A stretch of DNA of 64,000 bases from Nectonema munidae (Eukaryota; Nematomorpha; Nectonematoida; Nectonematidae). The stretch is from positions 248,001-312,000 of the forward strand of contig JAUIRK010000069.1 of assembly GCA_030549495.1 (NCBI GenBank), given 5' to 3'. A program made the translations under genes and the position numbers. The notes under the pieces were generated by a model. It was not told where the DNA came from. It saw nothing but the letters and a program-made list of their open reading frames with translations, and did no database searches. Each line of letters opens with the position of its first letter. Within the stretch, counting starts at the first letter, position 1. Shown piece after piece: positions 1 through 12,719 of this stretch.

Positions 1-2467
1 AGCAGACACGATTATTAATCATAAAATTTGTCATTGCGTAGTGATTTCTCTAAGCCAGTTTCTTTAAGAGGTGGTGATTAGATCCGGATGTAATTATATT
101 CACCTTCAAAATTATTCGCCCATATTATAAGTTTAATAATGTAGGATGTTACGGTTTGTCTTAATACTACTAGAGTTGAAAGCGGTTTCTAATAAATAAT
201 TTTGGTTGCGCAACAAAGAAGTTAACTTTCTTAAAATAGCTTCTTTTTTGAGTTGTATTTTTATCAAATTTTAAAATTTATGTTAAATATGAAAATAATC
301 TGTTTATTTCAGATTTCTAATTTGAAGATTAATTTTTTCCTTAAAAGTTTTCCAATTCCTTTTGATTCAATCACACATTCTGTTGATAGACTACTACTCT
401 TTTCTTAGTTTAGACTTCCACATTTTCTATAATTGATTTTCCCATTCAAAGTTAAATTCAAGAAGCTCACCTAACTTCTCATGATGACAAAAATGCTAAC
501 TATACAGTATTTTAGACAAAAGTCAAGTAGTATATTTCTTTAATTACTTTTTTTAAGTTCTTTACGATCTACATTTTTTATTTTCATTTGTTTATGGACA
601 ATTTCAAGCAAACCATGAGCAGAGTATACTAGAAAAATAAATAAAAAATCTAAGTTCGAAGAAGACTTGGGGAAACAAGAAAAAAAGGTTGATAATTGGA
701 ATTTTATTTTTTGAACTTAATTCAAATAAAAAGTTTCTTGTTAAAATATACACATCACCAAATTTAGTGAAAAGAAATAAAACATTTTTCTTAATTCATA
801 GTGGACTTTGGATGATTACTACACTCATCTCTGGCATTTACTGCGATGATTATGAAATAGCTATTGATCACATGGCAGAATAAATTATACATGGGATGAA
901 GACCACAAACACTTAATTAAAAACAGAAGAGTAAAATGCATTGAGGCTATCCTGGAATAAATAAATATTTAATGCCTTTATTTACAATATTGTATAAAAC
1001 GCCTAATTACTTCTACGATTACGATAATCAACGATGTAATACCATTGGCTTCAACAACCCTATCATAACAAGGATAGCAATAAGGAAACATCTTTGCAAT
1101 CTGAGAAAAGATAGAGAATAATAGACTTGGTTGACATCTAGCAGCCTTCCTCGCAAGATATCAAGTCATTTTAATTTCGCTTTTTGGACAAATTATAAAA
1201 ATATATATATATATATTTTTTTTAATTTATCACTAGTATAGTAGTGGGAATAACTATTTTGAAAGACCTTAAACTAATATTTGGAAATAATAACTTTAAA
1301 TTATTTTTTTTGAACGTAATAATGCTCAAATATTTTACCAAATATGATAAACTCAGAGGAATACAAAAACAGAGCAAAAAAATCCGAAATACACAAAATA
1401 GTTTATTTTTGAAACAGAAGGTAGATTTAAATAAAAAAAACGATCAAAATTTATTTACATCAAACAAGATCATATCATCATCCTCTGAACCATGAGCTCG
1501 ATTTTTGTGCAATTATTGCCAGCTTAAATTTCCTGCAATTCCTATTGTCGTCGTATAAGCTCGCCTAAACTCCCCCAATATATCATGATCGTAGTTAAGC
1601 GCATTGGCAAACATATTCAGATTGTGCTTTTAAAATATGTCACATTAATTTTCTTCATTCTATTTTCAATGTCACTACTAACATCAGCGACAATGATCTC
1701 CAAATGTCTTGCTAATACAAGATTAATAGTCTCAAGAAAGGAAGTAGTCATTCGTGTTAGAATCACCATGTTATATACGGGATAGGTATTATAGGTACTA
1801 GTGTTTATTTTTAGAGAAGAAAAATATACTATACTTTGTCCTTTCTCCCAAAAAAACTTTTATGACTAAGAGCTTGGGAACTTTTCTGATTCATGCACCT
1901 TACGTTAAAATTTATAGGGGCATTTTCATAATTTGGTGAATTATTACTATTCTTTATTATTCAAACCCAAGAAAAAAAGCAAACGATTTTATTGAATTTC
2001 TATTGGTTTCAGTTAAGAACTCGCCATCATCTTCTGTTCAATTTGTATCATTGATATTAAGCATAGGTTTAATTAATATTGAATATAATTATTTTGGGGT
2101 AAAGCATCATATCAGTTTTAAGAACTAAGATAGTTTATTTGATACAGTTATATCATACAATTAATGCCTTATATTCAGTACAAAAAAATTGAACTTGGTA
2201 GAGAGTTTTAGTTTTTAATTGTCATCGTCTATGATTTCGTCTTTGAAGTCATTTTAGGAAATATTTTTTATACAACTTGTATAAATAATGAATGCATTGA
2301 TAGGAAATTTCTGACATTAAAAACATTTACCTCCCCCAAAGTTAACCCTTCTGCGGCTCTGGATTACATGCTAAATGTTTAAAGTATTAAAAAACTTTTT
2401 AACTAACGCATCTAATCAAAATTCTATTTTCTAATACCATAGAATTTGAAATGCAATCCAAAGAATA
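1..2467. other. AT-rich DNA without a supported gene
   Basis: Only short random open frames are present (longest 83 codons), with poly-A/T runs and a small AT microsatellite near 1203-1215. I see no splice-flanked coding segment, RNA gene or paired terminal repeat. If the Ig-domain gene to the right continues downstream on the minus strand, this could be its intron or 3' flank, but no further exon could be recognised. Confidence 0.5.
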
Positions 2468-2475
2468 TATATATA

Positions 2476-2945
2476 CAGTAACGTAGCCAGAAATTTAAAT
2501 TTGGAGGGGCCAAATGGAGCACTAATATTCACGCTTACCTACTGGCTGTGTCTAAAATTAAAGCATCAATGCTGCTTATAACAACTTTTTCTTTTTGTGT
2601 TTATAAGCTCCTTTCTCTACTTGTGTCCTATTTCTTTGTTAAGTTTTTGGATTTTATCATGGCTAATATTTCTTATCTTCGTTTCTCATAGCAAAGAGAC
2701 ATTTTTTATTATAAATCGGCTTTCTTATTACAGGTAGAAGGCCCATTTTAACAAAGTTAACAGTTTGATCGTTACCGTCAATGATATCAATAATTTTTCT
2801 ATATTTTGATTTTATTTGCTTTATATTGTCAAAAATTAATTTATTATTTCATTTAAATTTGTAAATTTCAATTTTGTGATAGTGGAGCCCATAACTTAGA
2901 TGGAGGGGCCCAGCCCCAAGTGCCCCATAGCTGGCTACCTGGCTG
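2476..2945. mobile_element. hAT-type non-autonomous element (470 bp)
   Basis: The left end reads CAGTAACGTAGCCAG and the right end is the inverted complement of CAGCCAGGTAGCCAG. Both ends are flanked by an identical 8-bp TATATATA, the duplication length expected of hAT transposases, although the flank is low-complexity. G-rich and C-rich subterminal tracts (ggaggggcc and ggggcccagcccc) are typical of this MITE type. No transposase remains. The outer flanks are themselves near-mirror images (GCAATCCAAAGAATAT and its complement), so the element sits in a palindromic AT tract. Confidence 0.72.
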
Positions 2946-4161
2946 TATATATATATTCTTTGGATTGCATATATATCATTGGATTGTATATATATCAGCC
3001 AATCAGATTGTTTTCATGAAATAAAACCGCAATTTCAAAGTTAAATGTTTTAAACTTTTGTGTAAAATTTTTAAAGTGGTGATTTCAAGTATGTTTTTTC
3101 CAGTATTTTACGATTTTTATGTTTAAATATATAATAAGGCCTGGCAAGTGTCTCCCCCAATGTCTTGCCCGACCTCTGATATACTTTAACATTTAAGAAA
3201 AAGGTGACAAAGATCTTCTGTAAACGCAATAAAAAAGGATAATAAAGCATGAAAACGAGAGAGAAAAGCATAATGAATATGCTAAATATATAATGAAATG
3301 AGAAAAGCAATTAAGGTAAATAGAATAAACCAGTAGCTTCTCCTTTTAGATATAATTGTCATCACTCATATTTCCTTTGCCATAGAGCAGTCAGTGCCTT
3401 GACATTTTAAGCTTATAATTGAGTCGACAGCTAGCTAGAGGTGACCCAGGTAGGTACATAAGAAGAAGAAGAAAGGGACAAACAGCTACAATGACATTAA
3501 AGAGTTGAATGAATGTGTTTGAGGTTACAAAAGTCTGTCGCCTATACCTGTTTTTCATTAACGCCGCCTCCTCTATATCAAATAATTGCTTCGCCAATTC
3601 ACCAATAAGAAAGAGTGCGGCGAACTCAAAAAGCACTTGATGCGTATTTTAAGCTCTTCAAAATTGCCGCCTTTTTTTAAATTTAAAGCAATAATATCTC
3701 TATAAAAGTTTCTAATATCATGGACTTTGGATATTTTTTCACCTTAATACTTAAACAAAAAATTTTGATATTACAAGAAATTCGTAATAAATTGGAGTTA
3801 ATCAAGGGGTATCTTTTCGAAAGTTCTTGGTTTCTTGGTTAAATTGTTTAAGATTGTATGCAGCACATTACCTGCAAAAATCCAACCCAAATAATTTCTA
3901 AATGTAGAATTACGAAGACACGCGATTTAATGTTTGCCTACCAAGCTCTGTTTTGTCTAGATTGTGTATCATTAGCATTAGATTATAGTATAGCTAGTTA
4001 AAATTTTGATGTTATTTAGTAGAAAAAAAGCTACTTCGTGTTTTGAGGTATATTTGGGAAATGTGCAGTTAAATTCAAGAATTTTTACTAACTTCAAATC
4101 TAGTAACATATGCACTCTTGAATATAAAAAATAATACAATAATAATCTTTTCTAACTAACA

Positions 4162-4298
4162 TTAACCCGTTAACGACCAAAATAATCAGACGATATCTAA
4201 TGTAAAGCAGAAGATTTGTATTAAAGGGCATTGATAAACGCAGACGATTTTATTTTTGAAAAGTCGACATATGTCGACTGTGGTCGATAACCCGTTAA
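4162..4298. mobile_element. TTAA-type MITE, diverged copy
   Basis: The segment is bounded by TTAA on both sides, with ends TTAACCCGTTAACGACCA and, inverted, TTAACGGGTTATCGACCA. The interior shares 'cagacgatatctaa' and 'cgcagacgatttta' with four other copies in this window. TTAA target sites and CCC-starting ends indicate mobilisation by a piggyBac-type transposase. This is the most diverged of the five clear copies. Confidence 0.65.
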
Positions 4299-4558
4299 AA
4301 TAATTAACTAAAAATTGTTATTTTTTATTTATTAGCCTTGAATATTATAATTTTTTTTTTATTATAAAGATTTCTTTCATCCAATCTGCATTGTAAGAGA
4401 CTAGTCAACACTAAAATACAAGCACAGGCCCATAAATAAATAATTATTGAGAGCAGGCTATAATTTAAGAATGCTTAAACAACAGACCGATAAAGTATGA
4501 AATTTGGAGTGATGTAGGAGTATGAAAACAAATGAATAATAATAATTAAGGAACTTAC

Positions 4559-4692
4559 GAAAGAGAACGAGTTTGAAGGCCTTCTGAAAGACTTTGCCTT
4601 GAAAATCGCCTTTGCATGTGTACATTCCGCCGCTATTTTTGTCAAGAGTAATGTATAAGTTCAAGGCTAGCCCATACTTTTCCACATACACA
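4559..4692 (-). CDS. Ig-domain cell-adhesion gene, exon B (second half of an Ig domain)
   Basis: On the minus strand a 134-nt open segment lies between an acceptor (TTTATTTAG) and a strong donor (C|GTAAGT). It encodes VYVEKYGLALNLYITLDK then NSGGMYTCKGDF. This is the end of an immunoglobulin domain with the hallmark G-x-Y-x-C around the second disulfide cysteine, followed by the closing strand FKLVLF. The exon enters with one base that completes the AG left by the exon at 12389-12554 to give Ser, so the two halves join in phase into one Ig domain. The RIYVE-like start followed by the L-x-I-x-x-V segment resembles the first Ig domain of fasciclin II/NCAM-type adhesion proteins (family knowledge; orthology is inferred). 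It exits in phase 1, so more exons must follow to the left; I did not find them. Confidence 0.72.
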
Positions 4693-4906
4693 CTAAATAA
4701 ATTAACAATGCGTAAATAGTCATCGCTTGAATATCAGTGTGTCCATGATTGTATATATGCAGTGGCATATTCAGGAAATTATATTAGGGTGAGGAGGGGG
4801 GGCTTTAAACATATTTATGATAAATAGGTGTTAGTTGGACTTTTAAAAAGATCAATCCTATTACATTGAATTTCTAATATATATCTATTTCAAATAAACT
4901 GGAAGG

Positions 4907-5294
4907 TAGAGATGTATCGGATGCGAAATTTTATGCATCCAAAGATTCGGATATCAAATTTGACATTGTACCGAAGCCGGGTGTGAGAATTAATTTTAGC
5001 AGATGCGGATATCATAATAGCTATTCTAAGCAAACACAAGTTTCATACTTCTTAACAATTTAGAGAAAAGATGTCAATGTATAGGTGTTAGTAGCATAAA
5101 GACATACTTATCATAGAAATTTTGGATAAAGTAAATTCAAAAGTAATTCAAAAATTACGAAAAAAAACTTTACGGTATATAGGAAAAAGGAAAATGTCTG
5201 AAAATTGGGGATGCGGATATTGAAACTTAAATGATACGCGAATGAGTATGTTAAGAGGATGTAAAAAATTTTGCGAATATCCGATACATCTATA
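4907..5294. mobile_element. hAT-type MITE with 8-bp target duplication
   Basis: The 388-bp segment starts TAGAGATGTATCGGAT and ends with the inverted complement of TATAGATGTATCGGAT. It is flanked by CTGGAAGG (4899-4906) and CTGAAAGG (5295-5302), a 7/8 match of hAT length. The interior repeats 'gcggatat' and 'gatgcggatat' motifs, likely subterminal transposase-binding repeats. It has no coding capacity. Confidence 0.75.
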
Positions 5295-5945
5295 CTGAAA
5301 GGCAAAGAAATATAGGAAGATCTCTCCCTATTAATACGTCACTGTATTGAGAGAGGATAACAAAGTGAATAACTTTATTGTAGGAGAACAAAATGAATAA
5401 AAGATATATAAAAGATTAAAGCGAGTGAACATGGCCTGTGTTGTTGTGATATGTGTGTTTTTTGGTTTTGTTTTACGAAAAAGTTAGCCACTCTATTTTC
5501 ATCGCGTCAAAAGTATGTTTGTTTAATAAATTGAAATCACATTTTGTAATCGAGAAAAAATAGTAAAATGTTTCGCTGGTGGTTAGGACAACTTTCGCTA
5601 GCTTGATTACTAAATTTAAAAATATGATATGAAAAAATACAGAATCTTCATTTTTATTTACCCTTATACAAATAGGGTTGGAGAGTCAGAGTCGGCGATT
5701 TTAAAGGAATAGAAGTCCAAGTCGATATCTAATAAAATTTAGGATGCGTAGTAAGTAGGATTACTTGTATAAAGTATTTTAAATATGGAAGAAATAAGTT
5801 TAACTTATGTAGGCACAGAGAGTAATGGTCCTTCTTCAGGCTAATCCTTGCAAGAACATACGTGAATTTGTTGCATGATGTTTTCAATGATGAAAATGCT
5901 GCAAAACATCGGATCCGAAAAAAGTAAAGGTTATGTCTATGGTCA

Positions 5946-6082
5946 TTAACCCATTAAGTCCCAATGTTCCCATTTGCGAACATAAGTAATTTCATCTTCG
6001 TCTGCTTTTTTCAACGACTTTGAATATAAATCGTCTGCGTTTTTTAGATATCGTCTGATTTCTATGGTACTTAATGAGTTAA
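5946..6082. mobile_element. TTAA-type MITE
   Basis: This copy has TTAA at both ends, TTAACCCATTAAG at the left and an inverted TTAACTCATTAAG at the right. It is in the opposite orientation to the copies at 11559, 33495 and 56383, with the same interior (cgtctgcgttttttagatat is the complement of their shared core). Confidence 0.75.
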
Positions 6083-6805
6083 CAGCAGATCAAAATGTTG
6101 AATCAAAGAAATATATTCAAAGAATTAACACCATTTATCGGCATTAAAATTTTTTATTAGGGAATGTAAATGCATCAAAGAAGAGTTGAAGATTATGACA
6201 TTTCTTATATTTAGGTAAGTCCGGCATCAATCAATTATTATCACTAGTTGCTCTATGATTGCTCTCGTATAACACTTGGTTCATTAGAAAATGATATAAG
6301 ACCAGGCACCACCATTATAAGTCAAAAACGCTCAACATATAAAATATAAAGAATACTGCTAAGTAACTCAGTATTGCTCTAACGCAGGAATCTCTACTGG
6401 CCCGCTTTATGCAGCCCATGTCCCCTCATAACCGAATCCCTACCCACTCTTTGATATTTTTGAATTTTATAATAATAAATTACAAATTTGCTGAGTTTTA
6501 TATTCTTATTTGAGCTTAATCATCACCCAATATTTTTTTTCAACTCATTTTCCCGTTAATCTTCAATTCTATTCTCAATAGTCAGATAAAATATGAAAAA
6601 TTTTTAATTCCATTATTTTGATTAAAAGATTTTAGTCATTTTCATTATTTAGTAAAATTAAATTATGAAAAAATTGAATGAAACTTCATTCATGAAATCA
6701 ACTTTTGTTCTTTAATAAAATTCAATGAAACGTTATCATTTATTTATTAGATAGAAAGCCTCATATATGATGGAAACTATGCTACAACTTGAATTGCTAT
6801 ATATG

Positions 6806-6868
6806 GTTTAGGCTGTTTTGGTTTTGGGCCGTTTTGGTTTAGGGCCGTTTCTGTTTGGGCTGTTTTGA
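6806..6868. repeat. Short G/T-rich tandem repeat
   Basis: Four imperfect units of about 16 bp are present (variants of 'ggtttagggccgtttt' and 'gggctgttttg'). The tract is G/T-rich on the plus strand and stands out from the AT-rich surroundings. Confidence 0.6.
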
Positions 6869-8591
6869 CCAGACACTTTTCAAAATACAAGACACCGTCC
6901 TTCCTCATACACCCACTCGTAGCGTAGGTGAATTCACAACAGCTTGCTATTGGAGAAAGAAACTCGTGTGTAGCAAATATGTGCGATGTGCAGTAGAAAT
7001 CTGTTATTTTTTAGATTTATAGCTCCGGAACTAGAATTAACCGTAGCAGTGCCGTGCTCTACAGTCTACATTACACATATGTTAGATATATATGCCACAA
7101 ATGTTACATTTTTATTCAAATTTTATTATAGTGTGAAATTATGAAAAAATTGCACAACAAAATAGTTCTTTCAAAAGATTAGTATTCCTGATACACACGA
7201 GTTTCGTATATTGTGTGGCACACTTGGTTGAATATAACACGCAATTCAGCAAAATATATAAACTATAATTGCAAGTGTATAAATGAACATAACTTAAATT
7301 GAATTAAACACTATCATACACAACTGAATCAACTGTGAAAGGCTGCAGTGTCAGGATATCATTTTGATGGCAGACAGAAGGAGAACACGCTTCCAAGAGA
7401 CAATGGCGATGATGACTACAGTTTCATCACTGTGGAAGGATGAACAATAATAATTAGTTAAAATTGCCTTCTAAAACTATATATTGTTCAATTTTTAGTA
7501 CAGTTATTATTATTAGAGTTATTATAAATTAGCACCTAATTACACCATCATCATTTTACATAGCATGATGAATCGTGTAGATGTAATATTGGTTATATTG
7601 TGTTGGTCAAATGAGCTTTTATGCAATCTTCCATACATTTAAGTTAAATAAATTAACAAAAATGAAATAAACAAAATGGCGTAGATGAGACACTACTGCA
7701 CGCAAATACTGTGATGGAAGTAAAGGGAGATAAATGACCCGAAAAATAGAATTTAAAACTCCATTGTCTTGAATACTGAATATGCCTCAATAGCATTAAG
7801 CGCAAAAAATTATCCTACTGTTCTTAGGTTAGAAACATTTTATACTTGCTTGATTGAATTAGCTACACTTAAATTTAACGTTAATTCACTTATGTATTTA
7901 AGCGTTTCATCATATCAACCTCGCACCCACATAATTAGTCCATTTATGAGTCCATAGATATAACAGGCATAATAAGAGTAGGGAACTAACTATATAACCA
8001 CATTCTCTTTCTTATATTCTCTGTTAAATGTATTCAAATTGATGGCAAAAGCATGCACACCAGGAAATATATACTGTAGGAAAGATATACTGATATATAT
8101 AACAGGATTTAAGATTACTTTACTCGCCACATCAATTCAAAAATATGCAATCTAAGATAAAAAGTGGATGTCAAATTTAGAATTGATGAAAAAATTTGGT
8201 GCGTATTCATTCTTGAAATGATTTCAAAAGTTGAAGTACAAAAAATGGCACTTGAAGAATAGGAGGCCCGTTTGATATGGAGTATTTATTATATTTAAAA
8301 TCTACACATTTGCAAAAAATTCTAAGTATGAAATTCTAAATACATAACTACTCACTAAATATATAACTAACCGGGGGCTTAACTCACTAACTAAATATTT
8401 AACTTTAAATAATTTCCTATAATAAGCCTAAGAAATTTATATAAAATAATTTTATTCTTCAACTGCCCAAATAAATAAATGGAAAAAAACATAATTTTTT
8501 ATTGATGAAATGAATCATAAATAAATAAATGTAGTTTTTTATTTTTTGTCAGATGGGAACATTATTAGTATTTATAATACTAATAATATAG
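6869..8591. other. AT-rich DNA, nothing recognised
   Basis: No coding segment with splice signals or family resemblance was seen. Short open frames (for example 7769-7957) have no recognisable composition. The stretch lies inside the inferred long intron of the Ig gene. Confidence 0.45.
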
Positions 8592-8745
8592 TGGGGCGTG
8601 AGTAAGGTGGGTTAGGTACTGGGTTTCGATAACTCAAGATCGTGGGTTCGATCCTGCATCAAGCCAAACTTTCTCGTAGTTCGATGCAAGCGGCGCAATT
8701 GTGCCTTTTTGATGAAAACACCCCAAGGTATCTTTACCTTTACGT
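8592..8745 (+). mobile_element. tRNA-derived SINE, family 1
   Basis: This is a ~150-bp element beginning GTGGGGCGTGAGTAAGGTGG. It has a pol III B-box-like GGGTTCGATCC at about 8644-8654 and a non-tRNA body containing 'gcaattgtgcc' and 'gatgaaaacacc'. The same unit occurs at 30913-31064, 42444-42591 and 50037-50186. The tRNA-like head plus common body defines a SINE. The mature tRNA fold is lost, so it is not a tRNA gene. Confidence 0.75.
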
Positions 8746-11484
8746 ATTTACACACGTGAATACTTGGATGAAATGTGTAAGAGGGTCTTTTGCACATTTG
8801 AGGGTTGTTGTCGATAATGAGAAATTTGAGCACAACATTGATACATGGATTATAAAAAATTACCATATATTTATAAAAATTTTAATCAAGTAAAATACAA
8901 AATAATTTCATGTAATGCATAATAATTAATCACGAAAAAGATTTATGAATCTTTGAGATCAAATGATTTTACATTCTTCAAAATAAACTATGAAAAGGAA
9001 CATATAGTATATAAGCATGGAGTCGGAGTTAGTGTTATTTATGGAATTGAGTACATAAGTGATAATGTATATAACGTGGCAAATAAATCAGACATGTAGC
9101 AGATCTAAGCTATGGAGGCAAATACAACGTACTATTTCAAGTGTTCATTGAATATACATATAATTAATTTAGTCCTGCAATATAACACTTAAAATGCTAA
9201 TAATTAAAATTGCATGTTAATCAGTATATCAAGCAATGATAAGAGTGTAAGAATGACAAGTATATTGAAGGATAGCAAGGTTTTTAAGTTGTAGACGAAT
9301 CATCACAAAAAACTCTGCAACGAGAGTCAAAATGTCTAAACCTCACTAAAGACACTGTATTGTTACAAATTCGAATCCGGTATTAAGAAAAGCACTTGCA
9401 TACATTTTTGTCCTGTATTGTAAATATTTAAAACATATAGCAAATAGATATAGCGGTTTGTTTTTTTTTGACAATGCTTCGCGAAGTATTGGAAGGTTTT
9501 TAAATATTAATTTTATCAAAGTTTAATCGGTTTCTGTGATTTATTAGTATAGTGAGTAGATATGGAAGCGTTAAAACTAAAAATAACTTTGTTATAATTG
9601 AAATTAGTTTTAATAAAAAAGTACTTCTATATATCTTTATGGTTGAACTACAAAGATTTTTAAAAGGAACTGCACTAAAAAGTATGTAACTTTGAAAGAT
9701 CACATACAAAGTGCTGAAATGTGTTTAAATAAAACGCTACTAAAATTGCAACAACAAAAAACTCTAAATTATTTTATTTATATTAAAAAGGTGTAACAGA
9801 AAAAAGTGTGCAAATTTTAAAACATAAAAAAATACACTAATCTAAAAAGTTTTCAAAAAAACACTGTTAATTAGTCTTCAAAATAACTATTTTAGTCAGC
9901 TCTACGCGTGAAAATCATCAATTTAATTTAAAAATAGTTACGCGGAAGGAAAATTTTGATCAAAATTTTGGAGTATCGCAGTTCCTTTAAAAATTTTATT
10001 TTATTAAGAAATTCTTTGGAGAGAAGTGTAATTCATGGTATAGAAGAAAATTTTTTATCACAAAATATTATTCCCAGATTTTACCCTCTCAGATTCAATT
10101 GAAAAAGTGCGATTTTTAGGATTTTAGCGTTGAAAATCCTAGATTTTTATTCGGTTAATATTGAAAAAATGAAGGTTTAAAAGTCTAATTATACATTAAA
10201 TTTGGAATACTAAAAGACAAAAAAAAGTTGAAAATGATTTGCAGATGTTTATAAGTCATGAATAAATATATATAGCACAAGTTGATTTTATAGTGCTTAA
10301 CCTTTTCATTGCCAGAAAAATCAGATGATATTTATTAAAATCTTATTATCGTTAACATTATTAAAGAAAACGATAATGATAACGAAAAATCGGCGAATAT
10401 ATCATCATTTTCCTAACTCTACTACTCACTCCTTAATGTTTGGCGTTGTTTTGCAAGGTAAAGTTTGCAATGAAGGCAGCCAAATGTTGGATTACAGGGA
10501 TATGCAGAATATTTTAAATAGATTTTTTTAGGAATATAAAACTGAAGAATCGTTTCATTTTAATTAAAAAACTCTTAAATTTTGACAAGAAAGTTTTGAG
10601 ATCGAAGCGATTCTAAACTGTTAAGAAATAAAAATTATCAAAATAATAAATTTTAAATCAAATTTTATTAAAATTTTTATTTAAATGTAAAAAGCATTCT
10701 CCACACGATTTTGATCTCTCGTTACAGATGGACGATTTTACACTGGGCATAAATATTTTGATTTGTAAAAAAAACTTCATTGATTCCTTAGAATTAAAAT
10801 GAGAAAATAATCATGATATACTAAAACTTGGATTTTAACTACTTTATTGATATCAATTAGAAATTTGGTACTATTTTATGTTATACAGTGGATGCTAGTG
10901 AAGGGATTCCTTTATTCGCTAGAAAAATGGAACTTGAATAATGAGAAAAAGGACACCAAACCCCGACATATGACCATCGAAAAATGGTATGAGGAGAGAT
11001 TAAACCGTAATCAAGATTTGTCATGTGATCACCTATATATCATAGTTGTAATCAAAAATTTATTACAACGCTAATCCCTCAAACGTGACATATCGATTGC
11101 GTAAAACTTTTAGCAAAAGACACAAATATCTACACCACACATCCCAGATTACTTTGTCTATCAGTGAGTAAATTTTTTAAAAGACTTCCTTCTTTGTCCA
11201 TCATTCATATTCCTCTCAGAAGAAATGTTCATCGTGCTCATATTCTCAAACTTATCAATATTTGTTAAATTGGTGCATTAGGGATTTGTTATCTTTCATG
11301 ATTGGAAAGGAATTTCAAATCAATATTGGAACTTTTATAGTTGGCCCTCCTCCCGCATTTGAAATGCATGCCTTTTGCTCAATCTAAAAAAATTAAGCAA
11401 AGAGTTTATTTAAATATTCAGTCAGTTAGTCAAATACTTGGTTAAATTGTTATTGATGTAGTTTGTATTATTAAAATAAATAAA
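8746..11484. other. AT-rich DNA, no supported gene
   Basis: The longest open frame (10847-11074, 75 codons) has no recognisable motif or splice context. A degenerate relative of the TTAA MITE may start near 10301 (aaccttttcattgccagaaaaatcagatgatat), but its other end is not clear. The rest is AT-rich and featureless. Confidence 0.45.
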
Positions 11485-11558
11485 TTTAACCCATTCAGTA
11501 CTACTTCCCCGTATCCCCCTGCTAGTTACGCTAGTAGAAGTATATGTTAAAACAAAAA

Positions 11559-11696
11559 TTAACCCATTTAAGGCCAAGCAAAGCAGACGATATCTAAAAA
11601 AACGCAGACGATTTATATTCAAAGTCATTGAAAAAAGCAGACGAAGATGAAATTACTTATGTTCCAAAATAGGAACATTGGCCCTAAATGGGTTAA
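11559..11696. mobile_element. TTAA-type MITE (138 bp)
   Basis: TTAA at both ends. The left end is TTAACCCATTTAAGGCCAAG and the right end is the complement of TTAACCCATTTAGGGCCAA. The interior is almost identical to the copy at 56383-56520, so both moved recently or from the same source. Another TTAACCCATTCAG end lies just upstream (about 11486), possibly a second, shorter relative. Confidence 0.82.
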
Positions 11697-12388
11697 GGGT
11701 AAAATTGAAATAATTCATCATGTGCATTGAGAGGAATAGCAACCCGACCAAGGGGCTGCCAAGAAATAAGTAGTATGAATATTTCATGCAATATTAACAA
11801 TATGGATATATTCATCCTCAAATTAGGAATTAATATTTAAAAATTTTCATTTTTAATGAAATAAAGGTGCTTTTTTAAGATCATGTTTTATTTCAAATAT
11901 ACTTTATTAGAATACTCATATCGAATTTCATGCTGAAAATAATTCTAAAAGTAAAATGTTCATCCATACATTACATTTGTTAACTTTCATTCACACAAGT
12001 CTAATATACTTAATCATTCAATTTTTCCGAAAAAATCACAACAATTATCATAGCAAAGGTAGATGAAATTACTTCACTCTAATAAAGGTCAATTGAATTT
12101 TAATATCTTTGAGCTTATTACTCAAAATCCTTACTGAAATATGTGCAATTATTCACAGATATATTCAAAATGAAATATATATATATATATATAGTCTTTG
12201 AAGCTACCGTAAAAGACCAAGGGGTTCGTAAATAGAAGTAAGTCTGTAAACCCAAATCCAAATTTTATAAAATCTAGTAAATCTAAAACCCCGTACAATA
12301 AAGATAGGAAAAAGAAAACAGTAGTTTGTATGAGGCTCAAAAATGTATACATGATCAGATCAACAAAAAAACAAGAATAAATATTTAC

Positions 12389-12554
12389 CTGTTAACGCTT
12401 GATTCATTTGATATCATTTTATTATGCGGATCCATCCAAACAATGTTAGATGGCTTCGGATCACCACGACCTCGACAAGTGGCAAAAAATAACTCTTTTG
12501 AAATAGGTCTTTTAATAATTTCATCTTCAGGAGTTAAAAATATTGATTGAAAGT
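12389..12554 (-). CDS. Ig-domain cell-adhesion gene, exon A (first half of an Ig domain)
   Basis: On the minus strand a 166-nt segment lies between acceptor TATTTAG and donor AACAG|GTAAAT. It encodes FQSIFLTPEDEIIKRPISKE followed by ELFFATCRGRGDPKP and NIVWMDPHNKMI. The C-R-x-x-G-D-P-x-P...V-W pattern is the first cysteine and core tryptophan of an immunoglobulin domain, and the preceding strand resembles the start of the first Ig domain of fasciclin II/NCAM-type proteins. It ends in phase 2 (AG) and joins exactly to the exon at 4559-4692. It starts in phase 1, so a signal-peptide exon is expected to the right; I could not identify it. Identity as a fasciclin II-like gene is inference from one domain. 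Confidence 0.72.
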
Positions 12555-12719
12555 CTAAATAGAAAACAAATAACAGAATTAAATATAATTTATCTCATAT
12601 AATTTTTATTTTAATAACAAATTATATAATGATTTTGATAAAATAATAACTTTTCTCTTTCAGTTATATGAATAGGAAAAAATCAAGGGAAAAAATCTTA
12701 TAAAATAACCTGATCCAGT

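Larger units (their letters stand above)
4693..12388 (-). other. Putative 7.7-kb intron of the Ig-domain gene
   Basis: This lies between the two phase-compatible Ig exons and starts and ends with GT and AG on the minus strand. Apart from the mobile elements listed separately (hAT MITE, two TTAA MITEs, a SINE), it is AT-rich and without supported coding sequence. A single hAT-like end (gcagtggcatattcagg with a G tract) near 4760 lacks a partner. That both exons belong to one transcript is inferred from phase and domain continuity. Confidence 0.55.

Noticed and set aside
3391-3636. 81-codon minus-strand frame near the Ig exon, considered as its next exon
   Set aside because: The donor-like CAG|GTATAG is present, but no frame shows Ig or FNIII features, and no acceptor with matching phase was found.
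4759-4802. Single hAT-like end with G tract
   Set aside because: No inverted partner or target duplication was found within 1 kb, so element borders cannot be supported.
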